Shown: piece by piece, positions 1 to 6,863 of the stretch
How the letters are laid out: the number at the start of each line of letters is the position of its first letter
How positions within the stretch are numbered: the stretch's first letter is position 1
NCBI GenBank assembly: GCA_944385775.1
Contig: CALWYM010000054.1
Span: forward strand, 1 to 15,645
Direction of reading: 5' to 3'
Length of the DNA stretch: 15,645 bases
Source: an uncultured Oscillospiraceae bacterium
GTDB lineage: Bacteria > Bacillota > Clostridia > Oscillospirales > Oscillospiraceae
Program-made: the position numbers and the translations under genes
Notes under the pieces: model-generated
What the model was told of the DNA's origin: nothing
Database searches by the model: none
The model's input: only the letters and a program-made list of their open reading frames with translations

Positions 1-107
1 ACCCCACAAAGCTTATGGCTATCGCCCTGCGCCCCTTTGCAAGCCCTGCCATTGACACCCTTCGCCTTAAAGCCATGCTGAAAACCATGGAAAGTCAGGG
101 AAAATAA
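1..107 (+). CDS. C-terminal fragment of an unidentified protein (5' end outside window)
   Basis: An open frame entering from the left edge (codons from base 3) ends at a TAA at 105-107 and encodes 34 residues. The tail contains ALRPFASPAIDTLRLKAML and ends ESQGK. The basic and hydrophobic pattern is compatible with the end of a LysR-type regulator's effector domain, and such regulators often sit beside aldo/keto reductase genes, but the fragment is too short to assign and I do not claim it. It is followed 50 bases later by the aldo/keto reductase on the same strand. No terminator hairpin is visible between them, so cotranscription is possible. Confidence 0.5.
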   Translation, partial: PTKLMAIALRPFASPAIDTLRLKAMLKTMESQGK

Positions 108-157
108 TTTCCCCAGGGCAAGGAGACTTATAAAAAATTTACAGGAGGTAACTTTTC

Positions 158-1201
158 ATGGAGTACACTAAGCTTGGCAATTCAGACCTTACTGTATCGC
201 GGATATGCATGGGCTGTATGGGTTTTGGAGACGCAAAAAACGGACAGCATAGCTGGACCCTGAACGAGGAGGACTCCCGCAAAATTATTAAGCTGGGTCT
301 TGATTTGGGGGTCAACTTTTTTGACACGGCCATTGCGTATCAGAGCGGCACCAGTGAACAGTTTCTTGGTCGTGCCGTAAAGGATTACGCCCTTCGTGAG
401 GACGTGGTAATAGCAACAAAGTTTCTGCCGCGAACCCCGGAGGATATTTCGTCAGGCATTTCCGGTCAGGAGCATATTGAGAGAATGATTGACCAGAGCC
501 TTAAAAATCTGGGCACAGACTATGTGGATCTTTACATTTACCATATGTGGGACTACTCAACGCCTCTTTATGATATTATGGAGGGACTCAATAACGTAGT
601 AAAAGCCGGTAAGGCACGTTATATTGGAATTTCAAACTGCTTTGCCTACCAGCTTGCCAAGGCAAATGACCTTGCCGAAAATGAAGGCTTTGCCAAATTT
701 ATATCTGTTCAGGGTCATTATAACCTTATCTTCCGCGAGGAGGAAAGGGAGATGGCAAAGCTTTGCCGTGAGGACAACATTGCCATGACGCCATACAGCG
801 CTCTTGCAGGGGGACGTCTGTCAAAGGCTCCTGGCGAAACCTCAAAAAGGCTTGAGCAGGACAGCTACGCAAAGCTTAAGTATGACGGCTCCGCAGACCA
901 GGACAGCGCCATTATCCGTCGGGTCCTTGAGCTTAGCCGCAGCCGTGGGGTAACTATGACGGAGATTTCACTTGCATGGCTTCTGACGAAGGTTTCCGCT
1001 CCGGTTGTCGGAGCTACAAAGCCTCATCATATCGAGGGGGCTGCCCGAGCCGTTGACCTTAAGCTGACTCAGGACGAAATCAATTATCTTGAGGAGCTTT
1101 ATGTGCCTCACAGTCTTGTGGGGGTAATGGCTCAAAACACTCCCCAGTCTGCCGGTGAAAACCACGTCTGGTCTGTGGGAAACCAGAAAATCGGTGAATA
1201 A
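158..1201 (+). CDS. Aldo/keto reductase
   Basis: This is a 347-residue cytosolic NAD(P)H-dependent oxidoreductase with an AKR-type TIM barrel; its substrate cannot be told from sequence. The catalytic tetrad is visible: Asp56 and Tyr61 in VNFFDTAIAYQ, Lys88 in ATKFLP, and His129 in YIYHMWD. The cofactor-side motifs GKARYIGISN (151-160) and VVGATKPHHIEGA near the C terminus are present. Length and motifs fit the YajO/YhdN-like subgroup of larger AKRs, which includes general aldehyde reductases. The ATG at 158 is chosen because a near-perfect AGGAGGT lies at 143-149 with 8-base spacing. The gene ends at a strong intrinsic terminator and is convergent with the YbaK-type gene. Confidence 0.93.
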   Translation: MEYTKLGNSDLTVSRICMGCMGFGDAKNGQHSWTLNEEDSRKIIKLGLDLGVNFFDTAIAYQSGTSEQFLGRAVKDYALREDVVIATKFLPRTPEDISSGISGQEHIERMIDQSLKNLGTDYVDLYIYHMWDYSTPLYDIMEGLNNVVKAGKARYIGISNCFAYQLAKANDLAENEGFAKFISVQGHYNLIFREEEREMAKLCREDNIAMTPYSALAGGRLSKAPGETSKRLEQDSYAKLKYDGSADQDSAIIRRVLELSRSRGVTMTEISLAWLLTKVSAPVVGATKPHHIEGAARAVDLKLTQDEINYLEELYVPHSLVGVMAQNTPQSAGENHVWSVGNQKIGE

Positions 1202-1206
1202 ATTGC

Positions 1207-1242
1207 AAGGCTGTCTGAAAATTCTCAGACAGCCTTTTTGTT
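1207..1242 (+). terminator. Rho-independent terminator after the aldo/keto reductase
   Basis: A perfect 12-bp stem (aaggctgtctga at 1207-1218 with tcagacagcctt at 1225-1236) closes a 6-base loop and is followed by tttgtt. It starts 5 bases after the reductase stop. On the opposite strand the T tract is poor, so it probably serves the plus-strand gene mainly. Confidence 0.92.
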
Positions 1243-1261
1243 ATGAATCTTTATAAATATC

Positions 1262-1738
1262 TCAGCCGCAAAGCTCCGCCACCGTGTAGTCCAGGACCTT
1301 TGAAAGCTCCTCCGGGCTTATCTCTACCTGCCGACCTATTTTCCCGGCACTAAAAATAATGGTCTCATTGTCAAGAATACTTTGGTGGAAAACAGTCTTA
1401 AACTGCTTTTTCATTCCTATGGGAGAACAGCCGCCGTGAACATAACCTGTCAGGGGCAAAAGCTCCTTTTGCTTTATCATCTCTATACTCTTTTCCGAAA
1501 CAGCCTTCGCCGCTTTTTTAAGGTTAAGCTCCTTATCGGAGGGGATTACAAAAACATAGTGGTTTTTACTTGCTCCCACAGTGACGAGAGTTTTAAAAAC
1601 CTTTTCCGGGTCCTCTCCCATGGAAACAGCAGCCTCTACCCCGCTCAGCGCTCCCTTGGACTCATAGGCATGGGGTGTATAGCTTACCCCCTTTCCGTCA
1701 AGTATCCTCATTACATTTGTCTTTTCAGTGGGCTTCAT
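1262..1738 (-). CDS. ybaK: YbaK/EbsC-type Cys-tRNA(Pro) deacylase
   Basis: A 158-residue single-domain protein of the YbaK/ProX editing superfamily. Such enzymes hydrolyse mischarged Cys-tRNA(Pro) in the cytosol and so protect translation fidelity. Visible signatures are KVFKTLV with the conserved Lys49, the GGCSPIG loop at 102-108, and FSAGKIGRQVEI at 129-140 (the substrate-pocket G-x-x-G strand). Length is normal for the family. The start is set by AAGGAGG (complement of 1747-1753), 8 bases before the ATG. It is transcribed alone from a good extended -10 promoter at 1765-1794 (minus strand) and is divergent from the oadB-type gene. A plain YbaK is more likely than a ProX, given the fit of the GGCSPIG and SAG motifs. 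Confidence 0.93.
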   Translation of the reverse strand: MKPTEKTNVMRILDGKGVSYTPHAYESKGALSGVEAAVSMGEDPEKVFKTLVTVGASKNHYVFVIPSDKELNLKKAAKAVSEKSIEMIKQKELLPLTGYVHGGCSPIGMKKQFKTVFHQSILDNETIIFSAGKIGRQVEISPEELSKVLDYTVAELCG

Positions 1739-1764
1739 CTTTCCGCCCTCCTTTCTTCACGGAA

Positions 1765-1794
1765 ATTATACCAGATTTTCCACGGATTTTTCAA
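1765..1794 (-). promoter_or_regulatory. Sigma-A promoter for the YbaK-type gene
   Basis: On the minus strand, TTGAAA (1789-1794) and TATAAT (1765-1770) are separated by 18 bases. A TGG directly before the -10 gives an extended -10 element. It lies about 26 bases upstream of the ATG and leaves a short leader containing the ribosome binding site. Confidence 0.75.
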
Positions 1795-1948
1795 ATGTAT
1801 ATTGTGTTTTTTAAAAGTATGTTATATAATTAACCTATTCTGCCGTTACGGGCTTTGAAGCGCCTTTCTTTACTGTAATTTTGCCACCTGTGTGCTAATA
1901 TTACAATGGTGTAAAAAGTCGCTACGGCGTAAATTTGGGAGGAAATTT

Positions 1949-3085
1949 ATGGACTTTCTAATTTCTGGAATCGCTGATGTTACGTGGCAGCAGCTACTAA
2001 TGTTTGTAATCGGCGGGGTACTTATCTATCTTGCGCTGGTAAAGGACTTTGAGCCTGCCCTGCTCATGCCCATGGGCTTCGGCGCCATTTTGGTGAACAT
2101 TCCATCTTCCGGCGTTATTGACCAGGTAATGAGCGGCAACATTCAGGTACACGGTATTGTTCAGTGGCTTTTTGAGGTGGGAATTGAGGCTTCCGAGGCT
2201 ATGCCGCTTCTTCTGTTTATCGGAATCGGCGCAATGATTGATTTCGGACCGCTGCTTTCAAACCCCAAAATGCTGCTTTTCGGTGCGGCTGCCCAGTTTG
2301 GTATATTCTTCTCCATGGCAGTGGCAGCTCTTCTTGGCTTTGAGCTTAAGGACGCCGCTTCCATTGGAATTATCGGTGCGGCAGACGGTCCTACGGCCAT
2401 TTTGGTAAGCCAGGTGCTTAAGTCAAATTACATGGGCGCTATTGCCGTGGCTGCATACTCTTATATGGCACTTGTGCCTATAATCCAGCCCATCTGTATT
2501 AAGCTTGTCACCACAAAGGCGGAGCGCAGAATCAAAATGCCCTATAACCCGGCTTCTGTTTCCCGTCTTTCAAGAATTCTTTTCCCCATCATTGTTACCA
2601 TTATCGCAGGTTTTGTCGCCCCAATGAGTATATCCCTTGTGGGCATGCTTATGTTCGGAAACCTTATAAGGGAGTGTGGCAAGCTGGGTAATCTCTCCCA
2701 GTCCGCTCAGAATGAGCTTTCAAACATTATCACCTTGCTTCTCGGTATAACCATTTCCTTCAGCATGAGAGCTGAGCAGTTTGTTCGTGTGGAAACACTT
2801 CTCATAATGGGTATCGGTCTTGTGGCTTTCTGCTTTGATACCTTTGCAGGCGTCCTCTTCGCAAAGTTCCTTAACCTCTTCTCCAAGACAAAGATTAACC
2901 CGATGGTAGGTGCTGCGGGAATCTCCGCATTCCCTATGTCCTCCAGAGTTATTCAGAAGCTTGGTCTTAAGGAGGACCCTACAAACCACCTGCTCATGCA
3001 CGCTGTGGGCGCAAACGTTGCCGGTCAGATTGGTTCCGTTGTCGCCGGCGGTCTTATCCTGAGCCTTATTGTTAACCTGCTTTAA
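1949..3085 (+). CDS. oadB: Sodium ion-translocating decarboxylase, beta subunit (OadB/GcdB/MmdB family)
   Basis: A 378-residue polytopic membrane protein that couples decarboxylation of a carboxybiotin carrier to Na+ export in oxaloacetate, methylmalonyl-CoA or glutaconyl-CoA decarboxylases. Family signatures are clear: GIGAMIDFGPLLSNP (92-106), IGIIGAADGPTAI with Asp146 (probably equivalent to the essential Asp203 of Klebsiella OadB), the Tyr-containing AAYSYMALVPIIQP segment (168-181), NPMVGAAGISAFPMSSRV (317-334), and the tail HAVGANVAGQIGSVVAGG. The ATG at 1949 is preferred over an upstream GTG at 1892 because GGGAGG (1937-1942) precedes it and the 19 extra residues are polar and unlike the family. 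The acid decarboxylated cannot be deduced because no alpha subunit or biotin carrier is in the window. A 47-residue OadG-like protein follows after 21 bases. Confidence 0.93.
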   Translation: MDFLISGIADVTWQQLLMFVIGGVLIYLALVKDFEPALLMPMGFGAILVNIPSSGVIDQVMSGNIQVHGIVQWLFEVGIEASEAMPLLLFIGIGAMIDFGPLLSNPKMLLFGAAAQFGIFFSMAVAALLGFELKDAASIGIIGAADGPTAILVSQVLKSNYMGAIAVAAYSYMALVPIIQPICIKLVTTKAERRIKMPYNPASVSRLSRILFPIIVTIIAGFVAPMSISLVGMLMFGNLIRECGKLGNLSQSAQNELSNIITLLLGITISFSMRAEQFVRVETLLIMGIGLVAFCFDTFAGVLFAKFLNLFSKTKINPMVGAAGISAFPMSSRVIQKLGLKEDPTNHLLMHAVGANVAGQIGSVVAGGLILSLIVNLL

Positions 3086-3106
3086 TCGGGAAAGGAGAGT
3101 TATACC

Positions 3107-3250
3107 ATGAATCTTGTTTATGCTGTAAATATTGAAGCGCTGGAGGCCTCGTTGGAGCTTATGGGCAAGGGCATGGCCGGTATTTTTACCGTTATGATCC
3201 TTCTTATATGCTGTATAAAAGTTCTTATCGCTGTTACTAAAGATAAATAA
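3107..3250 (+). CDS. Small OadG-related membrane subunit
   Basis: A 47-residue protein with ATG at 3107, preceded by AAAGGAGAG (3091-3099). One hydrophobic segment, about residues 24-43 (AGIFTVMILLICCIKVLIAV), is followed by the charged end TKDK. The preceding amphipathic stretch LEASLELMGKGMAGIF matches the N-terminal pattern of gamma subunits of Na+-pumping decarboxylases, where the helix anchors and assembles the complex with the beta subunit. It is much shorter than a classic OadG (about 80 residues or more), lacking the cytoplasmic Pro/Ala-rich tail that binds the alpha subunit. Adjacency to the OadB-type gene, in the same direction with 21-base spacing, supports the assignment. The function in assembly is inference. 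Confidence 0.8.
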   Translation: MNLVYAVNIEALEASLELMGKGMAGIFTVMILLICCIKVLIAVTKDK

Positions 3251-3260
3251 AAGATTACGT

Positions 3261-3290
3261 TTGGCAAAATTTAATAACGTTTGCTATAAT
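3261..3290 (+). promoter_or_regulatory. Sigma-A promoter for the Kdp-like two-component operon
   Basis: TTGGCA (3261-3266) and a perfect TATAAT (3285-3290) are spaced 18 bases, with an extended -10 TGC at 3282-3284. The expected transcription start is near 3297, giving a leader of under 20 bases that carries GGGGAGG before the GTG start. No terminator is seen between the OadG-like gene and this promoter, so read-through is possible. Confidence 0.75.
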
Positions 3291-3313
3291 GAAGCCGTGG
3301 GGAGGTTATTTCT

Positions 3314-4384
3314 GTGGGTAAATCAAAAGAGTTTGTTAAACATTCACTTTTTACCTTCGGAGTTCTCCTTGCCGCCCTTGCGATCTGCCTCGTGCTGGAA
3401 TATGTTGTAAAGGCTCATTCGCTTATAAGCGACGTATTTATTCTGGGGGTGTTTATCATTGCATTAAACACCCCCGGTTACTATTGGTCCGTAGTAGCTT
3501 CCTTTGCCAGCGTTATGATTGTGAACTTTGTCTTTACCTATCCCTACTACGCTTTTGACTTTATAAACCCGGAAAACCTTACCTCAGCTATTATCATGCT
3601 TGTGGTTTCCATAATGACGGGCACTCTCACAAGAAGGCTTCGGGAAACTGAGCGTACAAAAGCCGAGATAGAGCGCGTCCGTATGCGTGCGGATCTTCTC
3701 CGTGCCGCTTCCCATGATTTGAGAACACCTCTTACTACTATTTACGGTTCAAGCTCCACAATTATTGAAAGCTATGATTCTCTTGACGACAGTCAGAAGC
3801 TCAAGCTTCTCAGTGAAATCCGCCAGGATTCGGAGTGGCTTATACGAATGGTTGAAAACCTTCTCAGCGTCACCAGAATAGACGGTGACAATGTGCAGAT
3901 ATCCAAGGTTTCAACCGTGTTGGACGAGCTTTTGGATACATCGCTTATGCTTTTTAAAAAGCGGTACCCAAATCAGCCCGTTAACGTCAGTGTCCCTGAC
4001 GAGTTTATTACAATTCCTATGGACCCCATGCTGATTCAGCAGGTTATTATGAATATACTTGAAAACGCAGTGCTTCATGCCAAGGGCATGACGGAGCTTA
4101 ATTTAAAGGTCAGCCTTAACGGAAATCAGGCTCTTTTTGAAATATCCGACAACGGCTGCGGAATCCCGGCTGACAAGCTGCCAAAAATCTTTTCCGGATA
4201 TGTGGATACTTCCACCTCCGAAAGGCCAACCGACGGCAAGCGAAACAATATGAATATCGGTCTATCCGTCTGCTCTGCCATAATCAGAGCCCACGGCGGA
4301 AATATCTGGGCAAGAAACCGAGTCGGCGGCGGAGCGTCATTCTTCTTCACCCTGGAAACGGAGGAAAACGGTGATACATTATGA
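3314..4384 (+). CDS. Membrane sensor histidine kinase, truncated KdpD-like (DUF4118 + HisKA + HATPase)
   Basis: A 356-residue inner-membrane histidine kinase. Four membrane segments lie at about 11-31, 38-53, 56-76 and 89-105, and NFVFTYPYYAF with MTGTLTRRLRE resembles the DUF4118 region of KdpD, including the basic cluster after the last helix. A HisKA domain carries the phospho-acceptor His134 in ASHDLRTPLTTI. The HATPase domain shows an N box (NILENAVLHA, 248-257), a G1 box DNGCGIP (279-285) and a late glycine-rich GLSVCSAIIRAHGG. Full-length KdpD has some 350 more N-terminal residues (KdpD and Usp modules) plus a GAF domain; these are absent, with no sign of coding sequence upstream. The GTG start at 3314 follows GGGGAGG. 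It overlaps its response regulator by ATGA. The signal is unknown; K+ or turgor sensing is inference. Confidence 0.9.
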   Translation: MGKSKEFVKHSLFTFGVLLAALAICLVLEYVVKAHSLISDVFILGVFIIALNTPGYYWSVVASFASVMIVNFVFTYPYYAFDFINPENLTSAIIMLVVSIMTGTLTRRLRETERTKAEIERVRMRADLLRAASHDLRTPLTTIYGSSSTIIESYDSLDDSQKLKLLSEIRQDSEWLIRMVENLLSVTRIDGDNVQISKVSTVLDELLDTSLMLFKKRYPNQPVNVSVPDEFITIPMDPMLIQQVIMNILENAVLHAKGMTELNLKVSLNGNQALFEISDNGCGIPADKLPKIFSGYVDTSTSERPTDGKRNNMNIGLSVCSAIIRAHGGNIWARNRVGGGASFFFTLETEENGDTL

Positions 4385-5085
4385 GTAATAACAAGTATAA
4401 AATACTCCTGGTGGAGGACGAAGCCAATATCAGAAGCTTTGTGGAAGCTACTCTGGAGACAAACGGCTACCAGGTGGTTTTAACCGGAAGCTGCACCGGC
4501 GGGCTTACTATGTTCTCCTCCCACGCTCCTGACCTTGTGATTTTGGACCTGGGGCTTCCCGACAGGGATGGGCTTGAGTTTATAAAAATAGTGCGTCAGG
4601 TCTCCTCCGCCCCTATCCTGGTCCTTTCCGCCAGAACTACAGAAGAGGATAAGGTTTCAGCTTTGGACCTTGGTGCCAACGACTATATTACAAAGCCCTT
4701 TGGTACGGCGGAACTTCTTGCTCGCGTCCGAGTCGCTTTACGTAACCGCCGCTTTGACACCGATGAGGACCGGGCTCCCAGAAATGTCTTTATCCTTGAC
4801 GATCTTAAAATTGACTATCCTAAGCGTCTTGTTACCGTGGGAGAAAAAGAGATCGGTCTTACAAAAACAGAATACAATATTCTCGCTTTTCTGTCTGAAC
4901 ACGCCGGAAAGGTCCTTACCTATTCTGCCATTATAAAAGCCGTCTGGCGTTTTTCAGATTCCGGAAGTGTAAAAAAGCTTCAGGTTAACATGGCAAACAT
5001 ACGTAAAAAGCTTGGCGTCCGCCCCGGTGAGAACAGATACATTTTAAATGAACTTGGCGTGGGTTACAGAATGCTGGACGAATAA
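4381..5085 (+). CDS. OmpR-family response regulator, KdpE-like
   Basis: A 234-residue cytosolic DNA-binding regulator, the partner of the preceding kinase (ATGA overlap indicates translational coupling). The receiver domain, residues 6-120, has acidic pocket Glu12/Asp13, phospho-acceptor Asp56 in LVILDLGLP, Ser83 in LVLSAR and Lys105 in YITKPFG. The C-terminal winged helix (about 133-234) contains EIGLTKTEYNILAFL and ends with the turn RYILNELGVGYRML. The string ILVLSARTTEEDKVSALDLG is typical of KdpE. No kdpFABC operon lies in the window, so the target may be elsewhere or may be the adjacent pyk leader, which carries repeated TGTAAAA/TTTTACA motifs. The stop is followed by an AT-rich region without an obvious terminator. 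Confidence 0.92.
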   Translation: MSNNKYKILLVEDEANIRSFVEATLETNGYQVVLTGSCTGGLTMFSSHAPDLVILDLGLPDRDGLEFIKIVRQVSSAPILVLSARTTEEDKVSALDLGANDYITKPFGTAELLARVRVALRNRRFDTDEDRAPRNVFILDDLKIDYPKRLVTVGEKEIGLTKTEYNILAFLSEHAGKVLTYSAIIKAVWRFSDSGSVKKLQVNMANIRKKLGVRPGENRYILNELGVGYRMLDE

Positions 5086-5129
5086 ATGACTATTGTAAAA
5101 TTTTTATTTTTCCTCATAAACTGCTTTTG

Positions 5130-5181
5130 GAAAATGTAAAATTTATAATTTTGTAGCCTTACAGCCGGATTTTACATTTTC
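5130..5181. repeat. 13-bp perfect inverted repeat in the pyk upstream region
   Basis: gaaaatgtaaaat (5130-5142) and attttacattttc (5169-5181) are exact reverse complements separated by 26 bases. The core TGTAAAA/TTTTACA recurs outside the repeat at 5094-5100 and 5269-5275, making two copies in each orientation between 5094 and 5275. No T tract follows the right arm, so it is not a standard terminator. An operator for a dimeric regulator, possibly the KdpE-like protein just upstream, is an inference; the stretch is very AT-rich, which weakens the case for the single heptamers. Confidence 0.6.
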
Positions 5182-5207
5182 TCAACTAAAATTATGCATA
5201 AAAAGTA

Positions 5208-5237
5208 TTGCATTTATTCTTGATTTGTATTTATATA
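5208..5237 (+). promoter_or_regulatory. Possible promoter of pyk
   Basis: TTGCAT (5208-5213) and TATATA (5232-5237) are spaced 18 bases. The surrounding alternation of T and A allows other -10 placements, so the exact register is uncertain. It would give an untranslated leader of about 70 bases that contains another TTTTACA (5269-5275) and the ribosome binding site AAGGAG (5298-5303). Confidence 0.4.
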
Positions 5238-5312
5238 TAAGGTGTAAGTTCTTTTTAATTGTTATTTATTTTACAAGTTGCTTTTATACAGTAAATAAAG
5301 GAGAATACTTAA

Positions 5313-6728
5313 ATGCGCAAAACTAAAATTATCTGCACTATTGGACCGAGCTGCAGCGATGAGGAAACTCTTACAAAAATGTGCCTTGCAGGCATGAACG
5401 TCGCGCGGCTTAACTTTTCACACGGAAATCATGCGGAGCACCTGGAGAGAATTAACCTGATTAAAAAAGTTCGTGCCAAGCTTAACCTGCCTATTGCGAT
5501 TCTTCTTGACACAAAAGGTCCCGAGTACCGTATCGGAACCTTTAAAAATGGTAATATAACTCTTAAAGCTGGAGACAAGTTTACCTTTACCACTGACAAG
5601 AATGTGGAGGGAGACAATACTATCGTCTCTGTAAGCTACAGTGAGCTTCATAATGAAATTAACCCGGGCGATACCATTTTACTTAACGACGGTATGATGG
5701 GCTTTACCGTGGATGAAATCTCCGGAAAGAACATTATATGTACCGTTAATGGCGACGGCACAGTCTCTGACAGAAAGAGCATGGTCTTCCCGGGCAAAGT
5801 ATTTAAGCAGGTATTCCTCAGCGAGCAGGACAAGGATGACATTAAGTTCGGCATTGAAAATGACATTGATTTCATTGCATGTTCCTTCGTATCCTGCCGT
5901 CAGGACCTTGTTGACGTGAAAAACTACCTTGCAGAGCTGGGTCAGCCTAATGTTGACATTATTGCAAAGATTGAAAACCAGTCCGGAATTGATAACATTG
6001 ATGAAATTTGCGAAGTCTGTGACGGTATTATGATAGCCAGGGGCGACCTGGGTGTTGAGGTCCCGTACAGCGACCTTCCGGCAATTCAGAAGTCCATTAT
6101 CACAAAGTGCAGGCTTCTTGGAAAGCGCGCCATTACCGCAACGGAGATGCTTGAGTCTATGATTCAAAATCCACGTCCCACAAGAGCCGAGTCCTCCGAC
6201 GTGGCAAACGCCGTATATGAAGGAACGAGCGCCATTATGCTCTCCGGCGAAACCGCAGCAGGCAAGCACCCGGTAGCGGCAGTTAAGGCAATGGCCAGAA
6301 TTGCCGAGCGTACAGAGGCCAGCATTGACTACACTAAAATGTATTATAACTCTGAGTTTAAAATCAAAAATCTTGTAGATGCCATATCCCATTCCGCCTG
6401 CTCTATGGCGATTGACATTAAGGCAAAGGCAGTATCAGTCTGCTCTCTTTCCGGAATGACCGCCAGAATGGTTTCCAGATTCCGTCCTCCTGTGGACATC
6501 CTGGGCTTTACCACAAACGAGCGTACCTACTATAAGCTGGCAATGAGCTGGGGCGTTACCCCTGTGCTCTGCGAAACATATCAGTCTATTGACGTTATGT
6601 TCTACAAGGCAAAGGACGCTACCAAAACTGCCCTTAACCTTCAGCCGGGCGATAGAATTGTTATTACCGGCGGAATGATAAACGGTACCAGCGGTAACAC
6701 CAACATTATAAAAGTCGAAACAATATAA
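5313..6728 (+). CDS. pyk: Pyruvate kinase
   Basis: A 471-residue cytosolic enzyme for the last step of glycolysis: phosphoenolpyruvate plus ADP to pyruvate plus ATP. Signatures include TKIICTIGPSC at the N terminus, VARLNFSHG (30-38), LLDTKGPEYR (64-73), catalytic Lys219 in AKIENQSG, metal ligands Glu221 and Asp245 (IARGDLGVE), and ATEMLESMIQNPRPTRAE (276-293). Glu71 occupies the position that distinguishes K+-dependent enzymes (Glu) from K+-independent ones (Lys). The K+ ligands Asn34, Ser36, Asp66 and Thr67 are also present, so this enzyme should need K+. It lacks the extra C-terminal PEP-utiliser domain found in Bacillus pyruvate kinases. It is a single gene with its own leader and a terminator, directly after the Kdp-like regulators. 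Confidence 0.97.
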   Translation: MRKTKIICTIGPSCSDEETLTKMCLAGMNVARLNFSHGNHAEHLERINLIKKVRAKLNLPIAILLDTKGPEYRIGTFKNGNITLKAGDKFTFTTDKNVEGDNTIVSVSYSELHNEINPGDTILLNDGMMGFTVDEISGKNIICTVNGDGTVSDRKSMVFPGKVFKQVFLSEQDKDDIKFGIENDIDFIACSFVSCRQDLVDVKNYLAELGQPNVDIIAKIENQSGIDNIDEICEVCDGIMIARGDLGVEVPYSDLPAIQKSIITKCRLLGKRAITATEMLESMIQNPRPTRAESSDVANAVYEGTSAIMLSGETAAGKHPVAAVKAMARIAERTEASIDYTKMYYNSEFKIKNLVDAISHSACSMAIDIKAKAVSVCSLSGMTARMVSRFRPPVDILGFTTNERTYYKLAMSWGVTPVLCETYQSIDVMFYKAKDATKTALNLQPGDRIVITGGMINGTSGNTNIIKVETI

Positions 6729-6752
6729 AAATACTTCTCTTACTTCAGACTT

Positions 6753-6783
6753 CTCTCTCCCCTTAAACGGGGAGGGAGTTTTT
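6753..6783 (+). terminator. Rho-independent terminator of pyk
   Basis: A 10-bp stem with one G-U pair (ctctctcccc at 6753-6762 with ggggagggag at 6769-6778) closes the loop ttaaac and is followed by five T. It lies 24 bases after the pyk stop. Confidence 0.9.
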
Positions 6784-6797
6784 CGTTTAAAAACTGT

Positions 6798-6826
6798 TTG
6801 CCTATGGTGATAATTAAATGTATAAT
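6798..6826 (+). promoter_or_regulatory. Sigma-A promoter for nadE-mnmE
   Basis: TTGCCT (6798-6803) and a perfect TATAAT (6821-6826) are spaced 17 bases, downstream of the pyk terminator. The predicted start near 6833 leaves a leader of about 30 bases with AAGGAGGA (6850-6857) before the nadE ATG. Confidence 0.78.
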
Positions 6827-6863
6827 GTAATCAACAATTTATACATCAAGGAGGATAACTCCC

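Noticed and set aside
1382..1858. A 158-codon plus-strand open frame opposite the YbaK-type gene
   Set aside because: It is antisense to a gene with clear family motifs, promoter and ribosome binding site; it has no ribosome binding site itself and a Cys/Leu/Ser-rich composition typical of antisense frames.
5679..6392. A 237-codon minus-strand open frame inside pyk
   Set aside because: It lies wholly antisense to pyruvate kinase, has no ribosome binding site or known motif, and its long run is explained by the codon bias of the sense gene.
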